Assembly (NCBI RefSeq): GCF_000739375.1
Contig: NZ_CP006704.1
Coordinates: forward strand, 5,146,001-5,210,000
DNA length: 64,000 nucleotides
From: Comamonas testosteroni TK102
Lineage (GTDB): Bacteria; Pseudomonadota; Gammaproteobacteria; Burkholderiales; Burkholderiaceae_C
Direction of reading: 5' to 3'
The translations under genes and the position numbers were made by a program. This document shows positions 7,963 through 16,197 of this stretch, piece after piece. The number at the start of each line of letters is the position of its first letter. Position 1 is the first letter of the stretch. The notes below the pieces were generated by a model, which was not told where the DNA came from, did no database searches, and worked only from the letters and a program-made list of their open reading frames with translations.

Positions 7963-9057
7963 TCAGACGTTGAACAGGAAGTTCATCACATCGCCGTCCT
8001 TGACGATGTATTCCTTGCCTTCGGCGCGCATCTTGCCGGCATCCTTGGCACCCTGCTCGCCCTTGAAAGCGATGTAGTCCTCAAAGGCAATGGTCTGGGC
8101 ACGGATGAAGCCGCGCTCGAAGTCGCCATGGATCACGCCCGCAGCCTGGGGGGCCGTGGCGCCGACGCGCACGGTCCAGGCACGCACTTCCTTTTCACCG
8201 GCGGTGAAATAGGTCTGCAGGCCCAGCAGCTTGAAGCCGGCACGGATCAGGCGGTTCAGACCCGGTTCTTCCAGGCCCAGTTCCTGCAGGAACATATCGC
8301 GGTCTTCATCTTCCATCTCGGCCATTTCGGCCTCGATCTTGGCGCAGATGGCCACCACGGGTGCGCCCTGGGCTTCGGCGTATTCCTTGAGGCGATCCAG
8401 CAGAGGATTGTTCTCAAAGCCGTCTTCGGAGACATTGCCCACGAACATGGCGGGCTTGGCGGTGATCAGGCAGAAAGGCTTGAGCAGGGGCGCGTCTTCC
8501 TTGGACACGGCCACCACGCGAGCCGGCTTGCCTTCATTCAGCGCCGCCTGAATGGGCGTCAGCAGCGCCACCAGCTTGGCGGCTTCCTTGTCGTTGCCGG
8601 ACTTGGCGGCCTTGCTGTAGCGGTTCAGCGCCTTTTCCACCGTGGCCAGGTCGGCCAGGCACAGCTCGGTCTGGATGACTTCGATGTCGGCAATCGGGTC
8701 CACCTTGCCTGCCACGTGGATCACGTTGGGATCTTCGAAGCAGCGCACCACGTTGACAATGGCGTCGGTCTCGCGGATGTGGGCCAGGAACTGGTTGCCC
8801 AGACCTTCGCCCTTGGAGGCGCCAGCCACCAGACCGGCGATGTCCACAAACTCCACAATGGCAGGAACAACGCGCTCGGGCTTGACGATCTCGGAGAGCT
8901 GATCCAGACGCGGATCCGGCACTTCCACGACGCCGGTATTGGGCTCGATCGTGCAGAAGGGATAGTTCTCGGCGGCGATGCCGGCCTTGGTCAGCGCGTT
9001 GAAAAGAGTGGACTTGCCCACGTTGGGCAGGCCCACGATGCCGCATTTGAGGCTCAT
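7963..9057 (-). CDS. ychF: redox-regulated ribosome-binding ATPase YchF
   Basis: An Obg-family P-loop protein that binds ATP rather than GTP, associates with ribosomes and affects oxidative-stress responses and translation start choice. The 364-aa length is typical. The Walker [10 protein letters not shown] is at residues 9-17, the switch region has [20 protein letters not shown], and the specificity position reads NVSED instead of the NKxD of true GTPases, which accounts for ATP preference. The C-terminal TGS domain (about 280-364) ends in [10 protein letters not shown], as in nearly all YchF. It is monocistronic with its own terminator. In many betaproteobacteria pth is close to ychF, but not here. 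Confidence 0.97.
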   Translation of the reverse strand: MSLKCGIVGLPNVGKSTLFNALTKAGIAAENYPFCTIEPNTGVVEVPDPRLDQLSEIVKPERVVPAIVEFVDIAGLVAGASKGEGLGNQFLAHIRETDAIVNVVRCFEDPNVIHVAGKVDPIADIEVIQTELCLADLATVEKALNRYSKAAKSGNDKEAAKLVALLTPIQAALNEGKPARVVAVSKEDAPLLKPFCLITAKPAMFVGNVSEDGFENNPLLDRLKEYAEAQGAPVVAICAKIEAEMAEMEDEDRDMFLQELGLEEPGLNRLIRAGFKLLGLQTYFTAGEKEVRAWTVRVGATAPQAAGVIHGDFERGFIRAQTIAFEDYIAFKGEQGAKDAGKMRAEGKEYIVKDGDVMNFLFNV

Positions 9058-9321
9058 GGAAATTCCTTATGTATCAATGCACTATCGAGCACCACACCCA
9101 TGTGGCGGAAGTGCCCGATCCGCATCGGCGCGAATCTGGTTCTTCTGAAGCGTGACCCCTGGGCACTCTGTCCGTCCAGAGTTTCGTCCCGGTTTGGCCA
9201 CGGAAAGCCCATGATTGTAATGACCCGGCAATCTCTGCTCTTGTGCGGTAGATTGCACCGCCCTTGCAGCTGCCAAGCAAAAAGCCCGCCGCAAGGCAGG
9301 CTTGAGAGAGAAAATGCCGAA

Positions 9322-9645
9322 TCAGCTTGCGCTCACCGCCGGCGAGCAAGTACGCATGGGGCCAAACAGCTGCTCCAGCCCTGCGGTCTCTTGCAGCCTT
9401 CGGAACTGGGACTGCGAGCGGCACAGATACTTGGTCATGCAGGGGGTCTGGCAGCCGCGCATCAGGGCCGGCACCTTCTGGGCAAACTCCAGCACCCAGT
9501 CTCCAGCCTCGCAGCCTATATGACCATGGCCGTCCGGCAGGCGGAAGTCGCCGTCAGGCGCACGAAACGTCAGGCGGGCGATCTTTCCGGCAAAGGCGCT
9601 GCCGCCGGTGAGAACCACGAAATCGCCAGACTTGAATTCAGCCAT
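9322..9645 (-). CDS. small protein of unknown function
   Basis: A 107-aa product starting MAEFKSGDFVVLTGGSAFAG, preceded by a good GGGAGG ribosome site, which makes it a credible gene. The first 60 residues look like a small beta-barrel (SH3- or KOW-like alternation of Val, Leu, Thr and Gly). The middle has two cysteines in RGCQTPCMTKYLC and a basic tail. I do not recognise the family and there is no operon partner. A regulator- or ribosome-linked role would only be a guess. Confidence 0.6.
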   Translation of the reverse strand: MAEFKSGDFVVLTGGSAFAGKIARLTFRAPDGDFRLPDGHGHIGCEAGDWVLEFAQKVPALMRGCQTPCMTKYLCRSQSQFRRLQETAGLEQLFGPMRTCSPAVSAS

Positions 9646-9755
9646 GCTGCCCTCCCCTCGTTGCTGCTGCCAATGACCCTATTGGACACTGCTTCGGCGG
9701 CATCCCTATTACAGGGATGCCCCAAGTCCTTGAAAGACAAAGACCTGCGCCACCC

Positions 9756-10643
9756 TCAATCAAAGCGCAGATGGCCCGCCAGCTGCTGACCCACAGCCAG
9801 TTCAGCCCCTGAACCAGCGGCATCGGACAGGCCCAGCACCATCGCGTTCATGCCGAAAGTAATAGCGCCATCCACACGCGGGTCCTGACGGTAACCGGAA
9901 ATTGAATCTCCCACAGCAGTCCCGGGCACGGCGGTATCGGGGTCCACATCGGGAATCGGGCAGCGCGTACAGGGCTTGCAGGGTTTCAGGCTCAGGCCGG
10001 GCAGCTCCTGCAGATCCAGCTGCTCCACGCGGTCTTCATCGTGGGCTTCTATATCGGCAATCACGATATTCGGACGAAAGCGCCGCGCATCGACGGCGGC
10101 TTCGCCGGCCAGCGTGAGTCGCTGGTTGAGATCGTCCACGGCCGACTGGCTGAGCAGCAGCAAGGGGTAGCCATCGGCAAAGTGCACCGGGGCATCGCCA
10201 TCGCCCACCCAGCGCTCGCTGGCCCGGCGCGGCCGGGAAGCATCGAAGCGCACCAGGCGGCAATCCTCGGCCAGCACCTGGCTCAGCCAGCTGCGCGCGG
10301 GCTGCGCCCATGCACCGAGATCCCAGGCATCGACCGTGTCCTTCCAGACTCGAACGCGGCATTGGCCGCCCTGCAGCTCCAAGGGAATCTGCAGGCTGTC
10401 CATGCCCGGAAAATGCAGCAGCAAATACGCATCCGTAATCTCGGGGCGGATCAGTGCCATGCGCGGATGACTGCGCTGGGTCAAAAAAACTCCATTCGCA
10501 TCCACCACCATCCAGTGCCTGTCCCATTGCAGGCCATGGCGCGAAAGCCTGGCCCTGGGCAGGGCAATGCCGGCACAGGATTTGACAGGGTAGATCCACA
10601 GCTCGGCAATCCTGCCCTGCACGTCATAGCTGGAGTCGGTCAT
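9756..10643 (-). CDS. MOSC-domain protein, YcbX-like
   Basis: MOSC domains carry sulfur or molybdenum-cofactor chemistry; YcbX-type members reduce N-hydroxylated compounds with Moco. The 295-aa product has the N-terminal MOSC_N beta-barrel (RIAELWIYPVKSCAGIALPRA, then GLQWDRHWMVVDANGVFLTQR) and a MOSC core with FRPNIVI (about residue 205) and the conserved cysteine motif KPCKPCTRCPIPDVD, where the Moco-ligating Cys lies. The start at 10643 is set by AGGAGA seven bases upstream; a longer frame reaching 10847 would overlap the divergent gene. No ferredoxin domain is fused at the C terminus, unlike E. coli YcbX, so an electron partner must be separate. Confidence 0.88.
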   Translation of the reverse strand: MTDSSYDVQGRIAELWIYPVKSCAGIALPRARLSRHGLQWDRHWMVVDANGVFLTQRSHPRMALIRPEITDAYLLLHFPGMDSLQIPLELQGGQCRVRVWKDTVDAWDLGAWAQPARSWLSQVLAEDCRLVRFDASRPRRASERWVGDGDAPVHFADGYPLLLLSQSAVDDLNQRLTLAGEAAVDARRFRPNIVIADIEAHDEDRVEQLDLQELPGLSLKPCKPCTRCPIPDVDPDTAVPGTAVGDSISGYRQDPRVDGAITFGMNAMVLGLSDAAGSGAELAVGQQLAGHLRFD

Positions 10644-10797
10644 CACATCTCCTTCGATTACGGATTCTTCATCATTTTGCCGCCAATCCCTTGCCTGACA
10701 TCCGCAGGCCGCTATCAACAACATAGTCGCCCGCAACCGGCGGTCAACCGGCCTGAGGTTTCCGCTCTGAGCGCAGGCCCTGTCCGCGCCTCCTACA

Positions 10798-11934
10798 ATG
10801 CCGGACATGGCGCAAACCTTTGATGTATGTATTCGTGGAGCCGGCATTGCGGGCCGGACCTTGGCTCTGTTGCTGGCGCGTGAGCGTCTGCGTGTCGCGC
10901 TGGTGGTGCCTCCGCAGCCTCGATCCCCGCAGCACAGGGATGTGCGTGCCTATGCGCTCAATGCCAGCTCCAGGACCGTGCTGCAATCGCTGCGCTGCTG
11001 GCCCGACGAGCAGGATGCGACGCCCGTGCTCGGCATGCAGGTGTTTGGCGATCTCGACGGCCAGGTTCAGTTCAATGCAGCTTCCCAGGACGTGCAGGCC
11101 CTGGCCTGGATCGTCGACGTGCCTGCGCTGGAGCAGCGCCTGGCCGAGGCCGTGCGCTATCAGCCTCAGGTGGAAATCGTCGCGGAACCCGTGGAGGCCG
11201 CCCTCACCGCCGTCTGCGAAGGCCGTCACAGCAGCTCACGCAGCGAATTCGGCGTGGAGTTCTCCGTCACGCCCTACTCCCAGCACGCAATTGCCACACG
11301 CCTGCGCTGCGAGCTGCCCCATGGAGGCATTGCACGCCAGTGGTTCACACCCGAAGGGATTCTGGCCTTTCTGCCTTTGGGCGGGGCCGAGGGTCATGAA
11401 GTGGCCGTGGTCTGGTCGCTGGAACACTCGCTGGTGCCCGACTGGCTGGCAAGCGATGAAGAGAGCTTCACCACCCGCCTGCAGTCCATCAGCCAGGATG
11501 CACTGGGCCAGCTGGAGCTGGTGGCCGAGCGCGCCACCTGGCCCCTGCAGCAGGCCGTGGCCGACCGCTGGTGCGGACCGCTGGACAGGAACAGCCAGCA
11601 AAGCTGGGTGCTGGCAGGAGACGCCGCCCATAACGTCCATCCGCTGGCCGGCCAGGGTCTGAACCTGGGCCTGGGCGATGTGCAGGCGCTGGCGCGCGTC
11701 CTGCAGGAGCGCGACTACTGGCGCAGCCCCGCCGATCTGAAGCTGCTGCGCCAGTACGAGCGCGAGCGCAAGGCGGCCCTGGCCCCCATGGGTCTGGCCA
11801 TGGACGGGCTGCAGCAGCTGTTTGCCCGCCCCGAAGTGCCGGTGCAGATGCTGCGCAACTGGGGCATGAAGGGCTTCGAGCGCAGCGGTCCGCTCAAGTC
11901 CTGGATGGCCAGGCAGGCCATGGGCCTGCTCTGA
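10798..11934 (+). CDS. UbiH/Coq6-family FAD-dependent hydroxylase
   Basis: A flavoprotein monooxygenase of the class that hydroxylates the ubiquinone ring. The 378-aa product has the FAD-binding GAGIAGRTLALLLAR at its N terminus and the family stamp GDAAHNVHPLAGQGLNLGLGDV near residue 280. The block SQHAIATRLRCELPHGGIARQWF is typical of ubiquinone hydroxylases. The middle DG motif, usually GADG, is changed here to AVCEGRHSSSR, so the second flavin/NADPH contact is altered. An ATG at 10807 is an equally good start and neither has a strong ribosome site. It diverges from the MOSC gene across a gap of about 155 bp, and dsbC follows 126 bp later. Which ring position it acts on cannot be told. Confidence 0.86.
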   Translation: MPDMAQTFDVCIRGAGIAGRTLALLLARERLRVALVVPPQPRSPQHRDVRAYALNASSRTVLQSLRCWPDEQDATPVLGMQVFGDLDGQVQFNAASQDVQALAWIVDVPALEQRLAEAVRYQPQVEIVAEPVEAALTAVCEGRHSSSRSEFGVEFSVTPYSQHAIATRLRCELPHGGIARQWFTPEGILAFLPLGGAEGHEVAVVWSLEHSLVPDWLASDEESFTTRLQSISQDALGQLELVAERATWPLQQAVADRWCGPLDRNSQQSWVLAGDAAHNVHPLAGQGLNLGLGDVQALARVLQERDYWRSPADLKLLRQYERERKAALAPMGLAMDGLQQLFARPEVPVQMLRNWGMKGFERSGPLKSWMARQAMGLL

Positions 11935-12060
11935 GAAACTGCTCGGGGAACCCTTGGCGCGACCCGCACTCCAAGCAACAGACCTGCCATCCATGTACCG
12001 TGGATGGCAGCCGACTTCTATCCTTTCACGCTGCAGCCTGCTGCAGCCAAGACACCATCC

Positions 12061-12768
12061 ATGAAACTTGTTGCCTTCCTGCTGGCCACCGCCAGCCTGA
12101 CCTTCGGACTGAGCGTGCACGCCCAGGACGCCAACCTCAAGAAGACGCTGACCGAGCGCATTCCCCAGCTCGAGAAAATCGACGAGGTGCGCTCCACCCC
12201 CATGAGCGGCCTGTACGAGGTACGCGTGGGCACGGACATCTTCTACACCGATGCCAAGGGCAACTATCTGATTCAGGGCGAGCTGATCGACACCAAGGCG
12301 CGCCGCAACCTGACCGAAGACCGCATGACCCAGCTCACGGCCGTGGACTTCAAACAGCTGCCGATCAAGGACGCCATCACCATCGTGCATGGCAAGGGCG
12401 AGCGCAAGATGGCCGTGTTTGAAGACCCGAACTGTGGCTACTGCAAGCGCTTCGAAAAAGACCTGCAGAGCGTGGACAACGTCACCATCTACCTCTTCCT
12501 CTACCCCATCCTGAGCCCGGACTCGGCCGAGAAGTCGCGCAATATCTGGTGCGCCAAGGATCAGGCCAAGGCCTGGCAGGATCAGATGCTGAACAGCAAG
12601 AATGCGGCTGCCGCCCAGTGCGACCCTGCCGCCATCCAGCGCAATCTGGCTTTCGGCCGCAAGTACAAGATCACCGGCACCCCCACCGTGATCTTCTCCA
12701 ACAATGTGCGTGTGCCCGGCGCCATCTCGGCAGCCGAGGTCGAAAAGCACCTGGCCGCCGCCAAGTAA
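12061..12768 (+). CDS. dsbC: thiol:disulfide interchange protein DsbC
   Basis: Periplasmic disulfide isomerase that corrects wrong disulfides and is kept reduced by DsbD. The 235-aa product has a signal peptide of about 21 residues ending SVHA. A dimerisation domain follows (to about residue 85) with LIQGELIDTKARRNLTE, and then the thioredoxin-fold domain with active site CGYC (Cys125, Cys128) inside EDPNCGYCKRFEKDL. A second cysteine pair (IWCAKDQ and AAQCDP) matches the structural disulfide of E. coli DsbC. The cis-Pro loop is GTPTVIF. The start at 12061 puts the signal peptide at the N terminus; an in-frame ATG at 12004 is rejected. Confidence 0.96.
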   Translation: MKLVAFLLATASLTFGLSVHAQDANLKKTLTERIPQLEKIDEVRSTPMSGLYEVRVGTDIFYTDAKGNYLIQGELIDTKARRNLTEDRMTQLTAVDFKQLPIKDAITIVHGKGERKMAVFEDPNCGYCKRFEKDLQSVDNVTIYLFLYPILSPDSAEKSRNIWCAKDQAKAWQDQMLNSKNAAAAQCDPAAIQRNLAFGRKYKITGTPTVIFSNNVRVPGAISAAEVEKHLAAAK

Positions 12769-12781
12769 TCTCTGTCTCTTT

Positions 12782-12843
12782 GCCGGAGCAGCGCGCACCT
12801 GATGCAGTTTCAGGCGCGCTGCGCTAGGTTCGCATGCTCCGGC
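12782..12843. repeat. nested inverted repeats between dsbC and the M61 peptidase
   Basis: An outer pair GCCGGAGCA/TGCTCCGGC (12782-12790, 12835-12843) and an inner pair GCAGCGCGC/GCGCGCTGC (12788-12796, 12814-12822), both perfect nine-base arms sharing the bases GCA. A third short pair, CCTGA/TCAGG, caps the inner loop. No T-run follows. It may end dsbC transcripts or control translation of the next gene, whose ribosome site begins about 9 bases later. Confidence 0.6.
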
Positions 12844-12862
12844 CCGCATTTCTGGAGCTGCC

Positions 12863-14680
12863 ATGACCTCTGTCCCCAACACATCCGGCATTCGCCCCGA
12901 CATCCGCTTCGTCGTGCAGGCCAACGCGGTGGACGCCCATCTTTTCGATGTGCAGCTGCATATCGCCCGGCCCGCCGCGCAGCAGTTGCTGTCGCTGCCG
13001 GTGTGGATTCCTGGCAGCTATCTGGTGCGCGAGTTCTCCAAGAACCTACAAGGCTTGAGAGCCGTGCAGAACGACCAGCCCGTGGCCGTTCTGCAACTCA
13101 GCAAAAATCAATGGAAAATTGCCTGCAATGCAGATGCAGCGTGCGTTGTCAGCTATCAAGTTTGCGCCTATGACACCTCGGTGCGCACGGCCTGGCTGGA
13201 TCGCCGCCGCGGTTTTTTCAACGGCACCAGCCTGTGCCTGCGCGTGCATGGGCAGGAAGAGCACCCCCATGCGCTGGAGCTGCTTGGCAGCCCCGCCACC
13301 GAGGACTGGCAGGCGGCCACCGGCCTGAAGCCGGCACAGGTCGACGCCAACGGCTTCGGCCTCTACCAGGCCGCCCACTATGACGAGCTGGTGGACTGCC
13401 CCGTCGAAATGGGCCGGTTCTGGCGCGGCAGCTTTGAGGCCGGCGGCGTGCCCCATGAATTTGTCGTCGCCGGTGCCGCGCCCAGCTTTGATGGCGAGCG
13501 CCTGCTGGCCGATACGAAAAAGATCTGCGAAGCCGAGATCGCCTTCTGGCATGCCGACGGCAGCCAGCCGCCCATGGACCGCTATGTCTTCATGCTCAAT
13601 GTGGTGGATGACAACTATGGCGGCCTCGAGCACTGCAACAGCACGGCGCTGATCTGCGGCCGCCGCGATCTGCCGCGCAAGGGCGAGGCCAAGGCTGGCG
13701 AAGGCTATAACACCTTGCTGGGCCTGATCAGCCACGAGTACTTCCACACCTGGAACGTCAAGCGCCTGCGCCCGGCCGAACTGGCCCGCTACGACTACGA
13801 GCAGGAGAACTACACCGAGCTGCTGTGGTTCTTCGAAGGCTTTACCAGCTACTACGACGATCTGTTCCTGCGCCGTGCCGGACTGCTGGACAACAGCCAG
13901 TACCTCAAGTTCGTCACGCGCACCATCAACCAGGTGCTGCAGACACCGGGCCGCCTGGTGCAATCCGTGGCCGAGGCCAGCTTCGATGCCTGGGTCAAGT
14001 ATTACCGCCAGGACGAGAACACCGCCAATCACACGGTCAGCTACTACACCAAGGGCTCGCTGGTCGCTCTGTGCCTGGACTTGGCCCTGCGCGCCAATGG
14101 CACGAGCAGCCTGGACGATGTGATGCGCGGCCTGTGGCGTCAAAGCGCGGGCGGCCCCATCAGCGAAGCCGATGTGCTGGCCGTGGTCAGCGAAGTGGGC
14201 AACCCCGACATTGCCGGACAGCTGCAGACCTGGGTGCACTCCACCGGCGAGCTGCCACTGCGCGAGCTGCTGGCCACGCATGGAATCAAAAGCAAGGCCG
14301 AGCCTGCACAACTGGCCCAGAAGCTGGGTCTGCGGGTGCAGGAAAACCACAGCGTGCAGATCAAGACCGTGCTGCGCGGCGGTGCGGCCGAACAGGCCGG
14401 CATGATGGCCGCAGACGAGTGGCTGGCCGTTGACGTCAATGGCCAGCGCTGGCGCATCAGCAAGCTCGACGATGTGTTGCTTTACGCGGCCGGAGCCGAT
14501 CAGCTCACCGCCTGGGTGACACGCGACCAGCAGATTCTGCAGCTGACGCTGAACCTGGACGGCCTGCTCGCCAAAGCCGCCAGCGAGGATGCAGATAGCG
14601 CCAGCCCCATCAGCAATCTGGGGCTTGAAATCAGCGACAAGGCCGCCGCAGAGCGCTGGCTGACGGGCATTGCGGCCTGA
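12863..14680 (+). CDS. M61-family aminopeptidase with PDZ domain
   Basis: A zinc metallopeptidase of the glycyl-aminopeptidase family. The 605-aa product has an N-terminal beta domain containing PVWIPGSYLVREFSKN, the gluzincin core with HEYFHTWNVKR (zinc His291 and His295, catalytic Glu292), and the third ligand Glu325 in FFEGFTSYYDD. A PDZ domain at about 480-570 contains AEQAGMMAADEWLAVDVNG. No signal peptide is visible, so it is probably cytoplasmic. The ATG at 12863 follows TGGAG at a suitable distance. Substrates in vivo are not known for the bacterial family. Confidence 0.92.
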   Translation: MTSVPNTSGIRPDIRFVVQANAVDAHLFDVQLHIARPAAQQLLSLPVWIPGSYLVREFSKNLQGLRAVQNDQPVAVLQLSKNQWKIACNADAACVVSYQVCAYDTSVRTAWLDRRRGFFNGTSLCLRVHGQEEHPHALELLGSPATEDWQAATGLKPAQVDANGFGLYQAAHYDELVDCPVEMGRFWRGSFEAGGVPHEFVVAGAAPSFDGERLLADTKKICEAEIAFWHADGSQPPMDRYVFMLNVVDDNYGGLEHCNSTALICGRRDLPRKGEAKAGEGYNTLLGLISHEYFHTWNVKRLRPAELARYDYEQENYTELLWFFEGFTSYYDDLFLRRAGLLDNSQYLKFVTRTINQVLQTPGRLVQSVAEASFDAWVKYYRQDENTANHTVSYYTKGSLVALCLDLALRANGTSSLDDVMRGLWRQSAGGPISEADVLAVVSEVGNPDIAGQLQTWVHSTGELPLRELLATHGIKSKAEPAQLAQKLGLRVQENHSVQIKTVLRGGAAEQAGMMAADEWLAVDVNGQRWRISKLDDVLLYAAGADQLTAWVTRDQQILQLTLNLDGLLAKAASEDADSASPISNLGLEISDKAAAERWLTGIAA

Positions 14681-14776
14681 ACCGCCCCCCCAGGTGGCGC
14701 TGCTGCGCGACAGCCGGCAGCCAGACTCAGCGGTTATTCTTGGCAGCAGCGATTCATTCTTTAGCAGGAGACAAAC

Positions 14777-15556
14777 TTGGCCTACGAAACCATCGAAGTC
14801 CGCGTGGAAGCGGAAAAAGTCGGCATCATCACGCTGAACCGTCCCAAGCAGCTCAATGCCCTGAACGACCAGCTCATGGACGAACTGGGCGATGCGCTCA
14901 GGAAGTTCGATGCCGACAAAAGCATTGGCTGCATGATCATCACCGGCAGCGAACGTGCTTTTGCCGCCGGTGCCGATATCGGAGCCATGGCCAAGTACAG
15001 CTTTGCCGACGCCTATGGCGGCGACTACATCACGCGCAACTGGGAAACCATTCGCAGCATCCGCAAGCCCGTGATTGCCGCCGTCAGCGGCTTTGCCCTG
15101 GGCGGTGGCTGCGAGTTGGCAATGATGTGCGACTTCATCATCGCCGCCGACAATGCCAAGTTCGGCCAGCCCGAAATCAAGCTGGGCGTGATTCCCGGCG
15201 CCGGAGGCACGCAGCGCCTGCCGCGTGCCGTGGGCAAGGCCAAGGCCATGGACATGGCACTGACGGCCCGCATGATGGACGCCACGGAAGCTGAGCGTGC
15301 CGGCCTGGTCAGCCGCGTCGTGCCTTTTGACAAGCTCATGGAAGAGACACTGGGCGCCGCCATCATCATCAGCGGCTTCTCCCAGCTGGCCGTGATGGCA
15401 GCCAAGGAGTCCGTGAACCGCGCCTTCGAAAGCGGACTGTCCGACGGCGTGATGTTTGAGCGCCGCCTGTTCCACGCCCTGTTTGCCACCCAGGACCAGA
15501 AGGAAGGCATGGACGCCTTCGTGAACAAGCGCCCCGCCAACTTCACCCACCAGTAA
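14777..15556 (+). CDS. enoyl-CoA hydratase
   Basis: Crotonase-family enzyme adding water across trans-2-enoyl-CoA in fatty-acid or phenylacetyl-type degradation. At 259 aa it is the usual single-domain length. The oxyanion hole residues lie in [12 protein letters not shown] and [12 protein letters not shown], and both catalytic glutamates are present (GGCELAM and FGQPEIKLG), so hydration rather than mere isomerisation is expected. The start is a TTG at 14777, chosen because AGGAGA stands six bases upstream and the protein begins exactly at the family start AYETIEV. No thiolase or dehydrogenase is adjacent. Confidence 0.93.
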   Translation: MAYETIEVRVEAEKVGIITLNRPKQLNALNDQLMDELGDALRKFDADKSIGCMIITGSERAFAAGADIGAMAKYSFADAYGGDYITRNWETIRSIRKPVIAAVSGFALGGGCELAMMCDFIIAADNAKFGQPEIKLGVIPGAGGTQRLPRAVGKAKAMDMALTARMMDATEAERAGLVSRVVPFDKLMEETLGAAIIISGFSQLAVMAAKESVNRAFESGLSDGVMFERRLFHALFATQDQKEGMDAFVNKRPANFTHQ

Positions 15557-15592
15557 TCCGCAGATTTTTCGCAAGAAATTTCAGAGAACCGA

Positions 15593-15619
15593 TTGAAGCA
15601 GCCATTTTTTGCATATAAT
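15593..15619 (+). promoter_or_regulatory. promoter of the first tRNA-Met gene
   Basis: TTGAAG and a consensus TATAAT (15614-15619) separated by 15 bases, with the tRNA 5' end eleven bases after the -10 box. Confidence 0.65.
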
Positions 15620-15629
15620 CGCTGTCTTC

Positions 15630-15706
15630 GGTCGTATAGCTCAGTTGGTTAGAGCGCAGCATTCATAATGCTGATGTCGCAGGTTCGAGTCCCGCTACGA
15701 CCACCA
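15630..15706 (+). tRNA. tRNA-Met (CAU), copy 1
   Basis: A 77-base cloverleaf. Acceptor arms GGTCGTA/TACGACC pair fully, the D-arm is AGCTCAGTTGGTTAGAGC, the anticodon loop TTCATAA gives CAU, the T-arm has GGTTCGAGTCC, and CCA is encoded. The GGTCGTA start and standard pairing at position 1-72 show an elongator, not the initiator. The pattern resembles E. coli metT rather than the CAU-bearing isoleucine tRNA, though that alternative is not fully excluded. Confidence 0.95.
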
Positions 15707-15712
15707 GACAGG

Positions 15713-15746
15713 AACCGCAGTGTTTGCAAAAGCACTGCGGTTTTTT
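15713..15746 (+). terminator. terminator after tRNA-Met copy 1
   Basis: AACCGCAGTG, a ten-base loop, CACTGCGGTT, then a run of six Ts. It begins seven bases after the encoded CCA end. Confidence 0.9.
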
Positions 15747-15791
15747 CTTTGCCGCAACGCTCTCTGCAGTCTGCGCACAAAAATTCCCAGC

Positions 15792-15821
15792 TTGGCTGCC
15801 AAGGCCATTTCTTCCTATACA
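15792..15821 (+). promoter_or_regulatory. promoter of the second tRNA-Met gene
   Basis: TTGGCT and TATACA separated by 18 bases (TACAAT at 15818-15823 is an overlapping alternative -10), about 14 bases before the tRNA. Confidence 0.55.
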
Positions 15822-15834
15822 ATTGCGGGCTGTC

Positions 15835-15911
15835 GGTCGTATAGCTCAGTTGGTTAGAGCGCAGCATTCATAATGCTGATGTCGCAGGTTCGAGTCCCGC
15901 TACGACCACCA
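15835..15911 (+). tRNA. tRNA-Met (CAU), copy 2
   Basis: Identical over all 77 bases to the copy at 15630-15706, including the encoded CCA. The 128-base spacer differs from the flanks of copy 1, so the two are separate transcription units rather than one processed precursor. Confidence 0.95.
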
Positions 15912-15918
15912 AATCCAG

Positions 15919-15948
15919 GCCCCAGTTGCTCACGCAGCTGGGGCTTTT
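15919..15948 (+). terminator. terminator after tRNA-Met copy 2
   Basis: GCCCCAG and CTGGGGC with a loop of about twelve bases, followed by TTTT and, after CGC, TTTTT. Confidence 0.85.
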
Positions 15949-16197
15949 CGCTTTTTACAGAGGCGACATGGCGCCGCACTGCCCTTTCTGCCCTGCAGAA
16001 ATCAGCGCAGATCGCGCCGCCATGCTCCAGCCGCTCAAACTCCCCTTCAAGGACTTTTTCGTGCCCGTTGCACCTCAAGGATGCCGCACGCACGCTGCGT
16101 GCCCGCGCGCTGGTCTTGCGCCCAGCGAAGGCCTGCTTTTTTCTGCAAAAGCCGGCCTGCAGGCACCCGAAGTCCGTCTTCGCTCAAGGACTCTCCC

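Noticed and set aside
13046..15574. An 842-codon frame on the minus strand
   Set aside because: It lies across the M61 peptidase and enoyl-CoA hydratase genes, has a His/Gly/Leu/Ala-rich shadow composition and no family look. It is a by-product of high GC at third positions.
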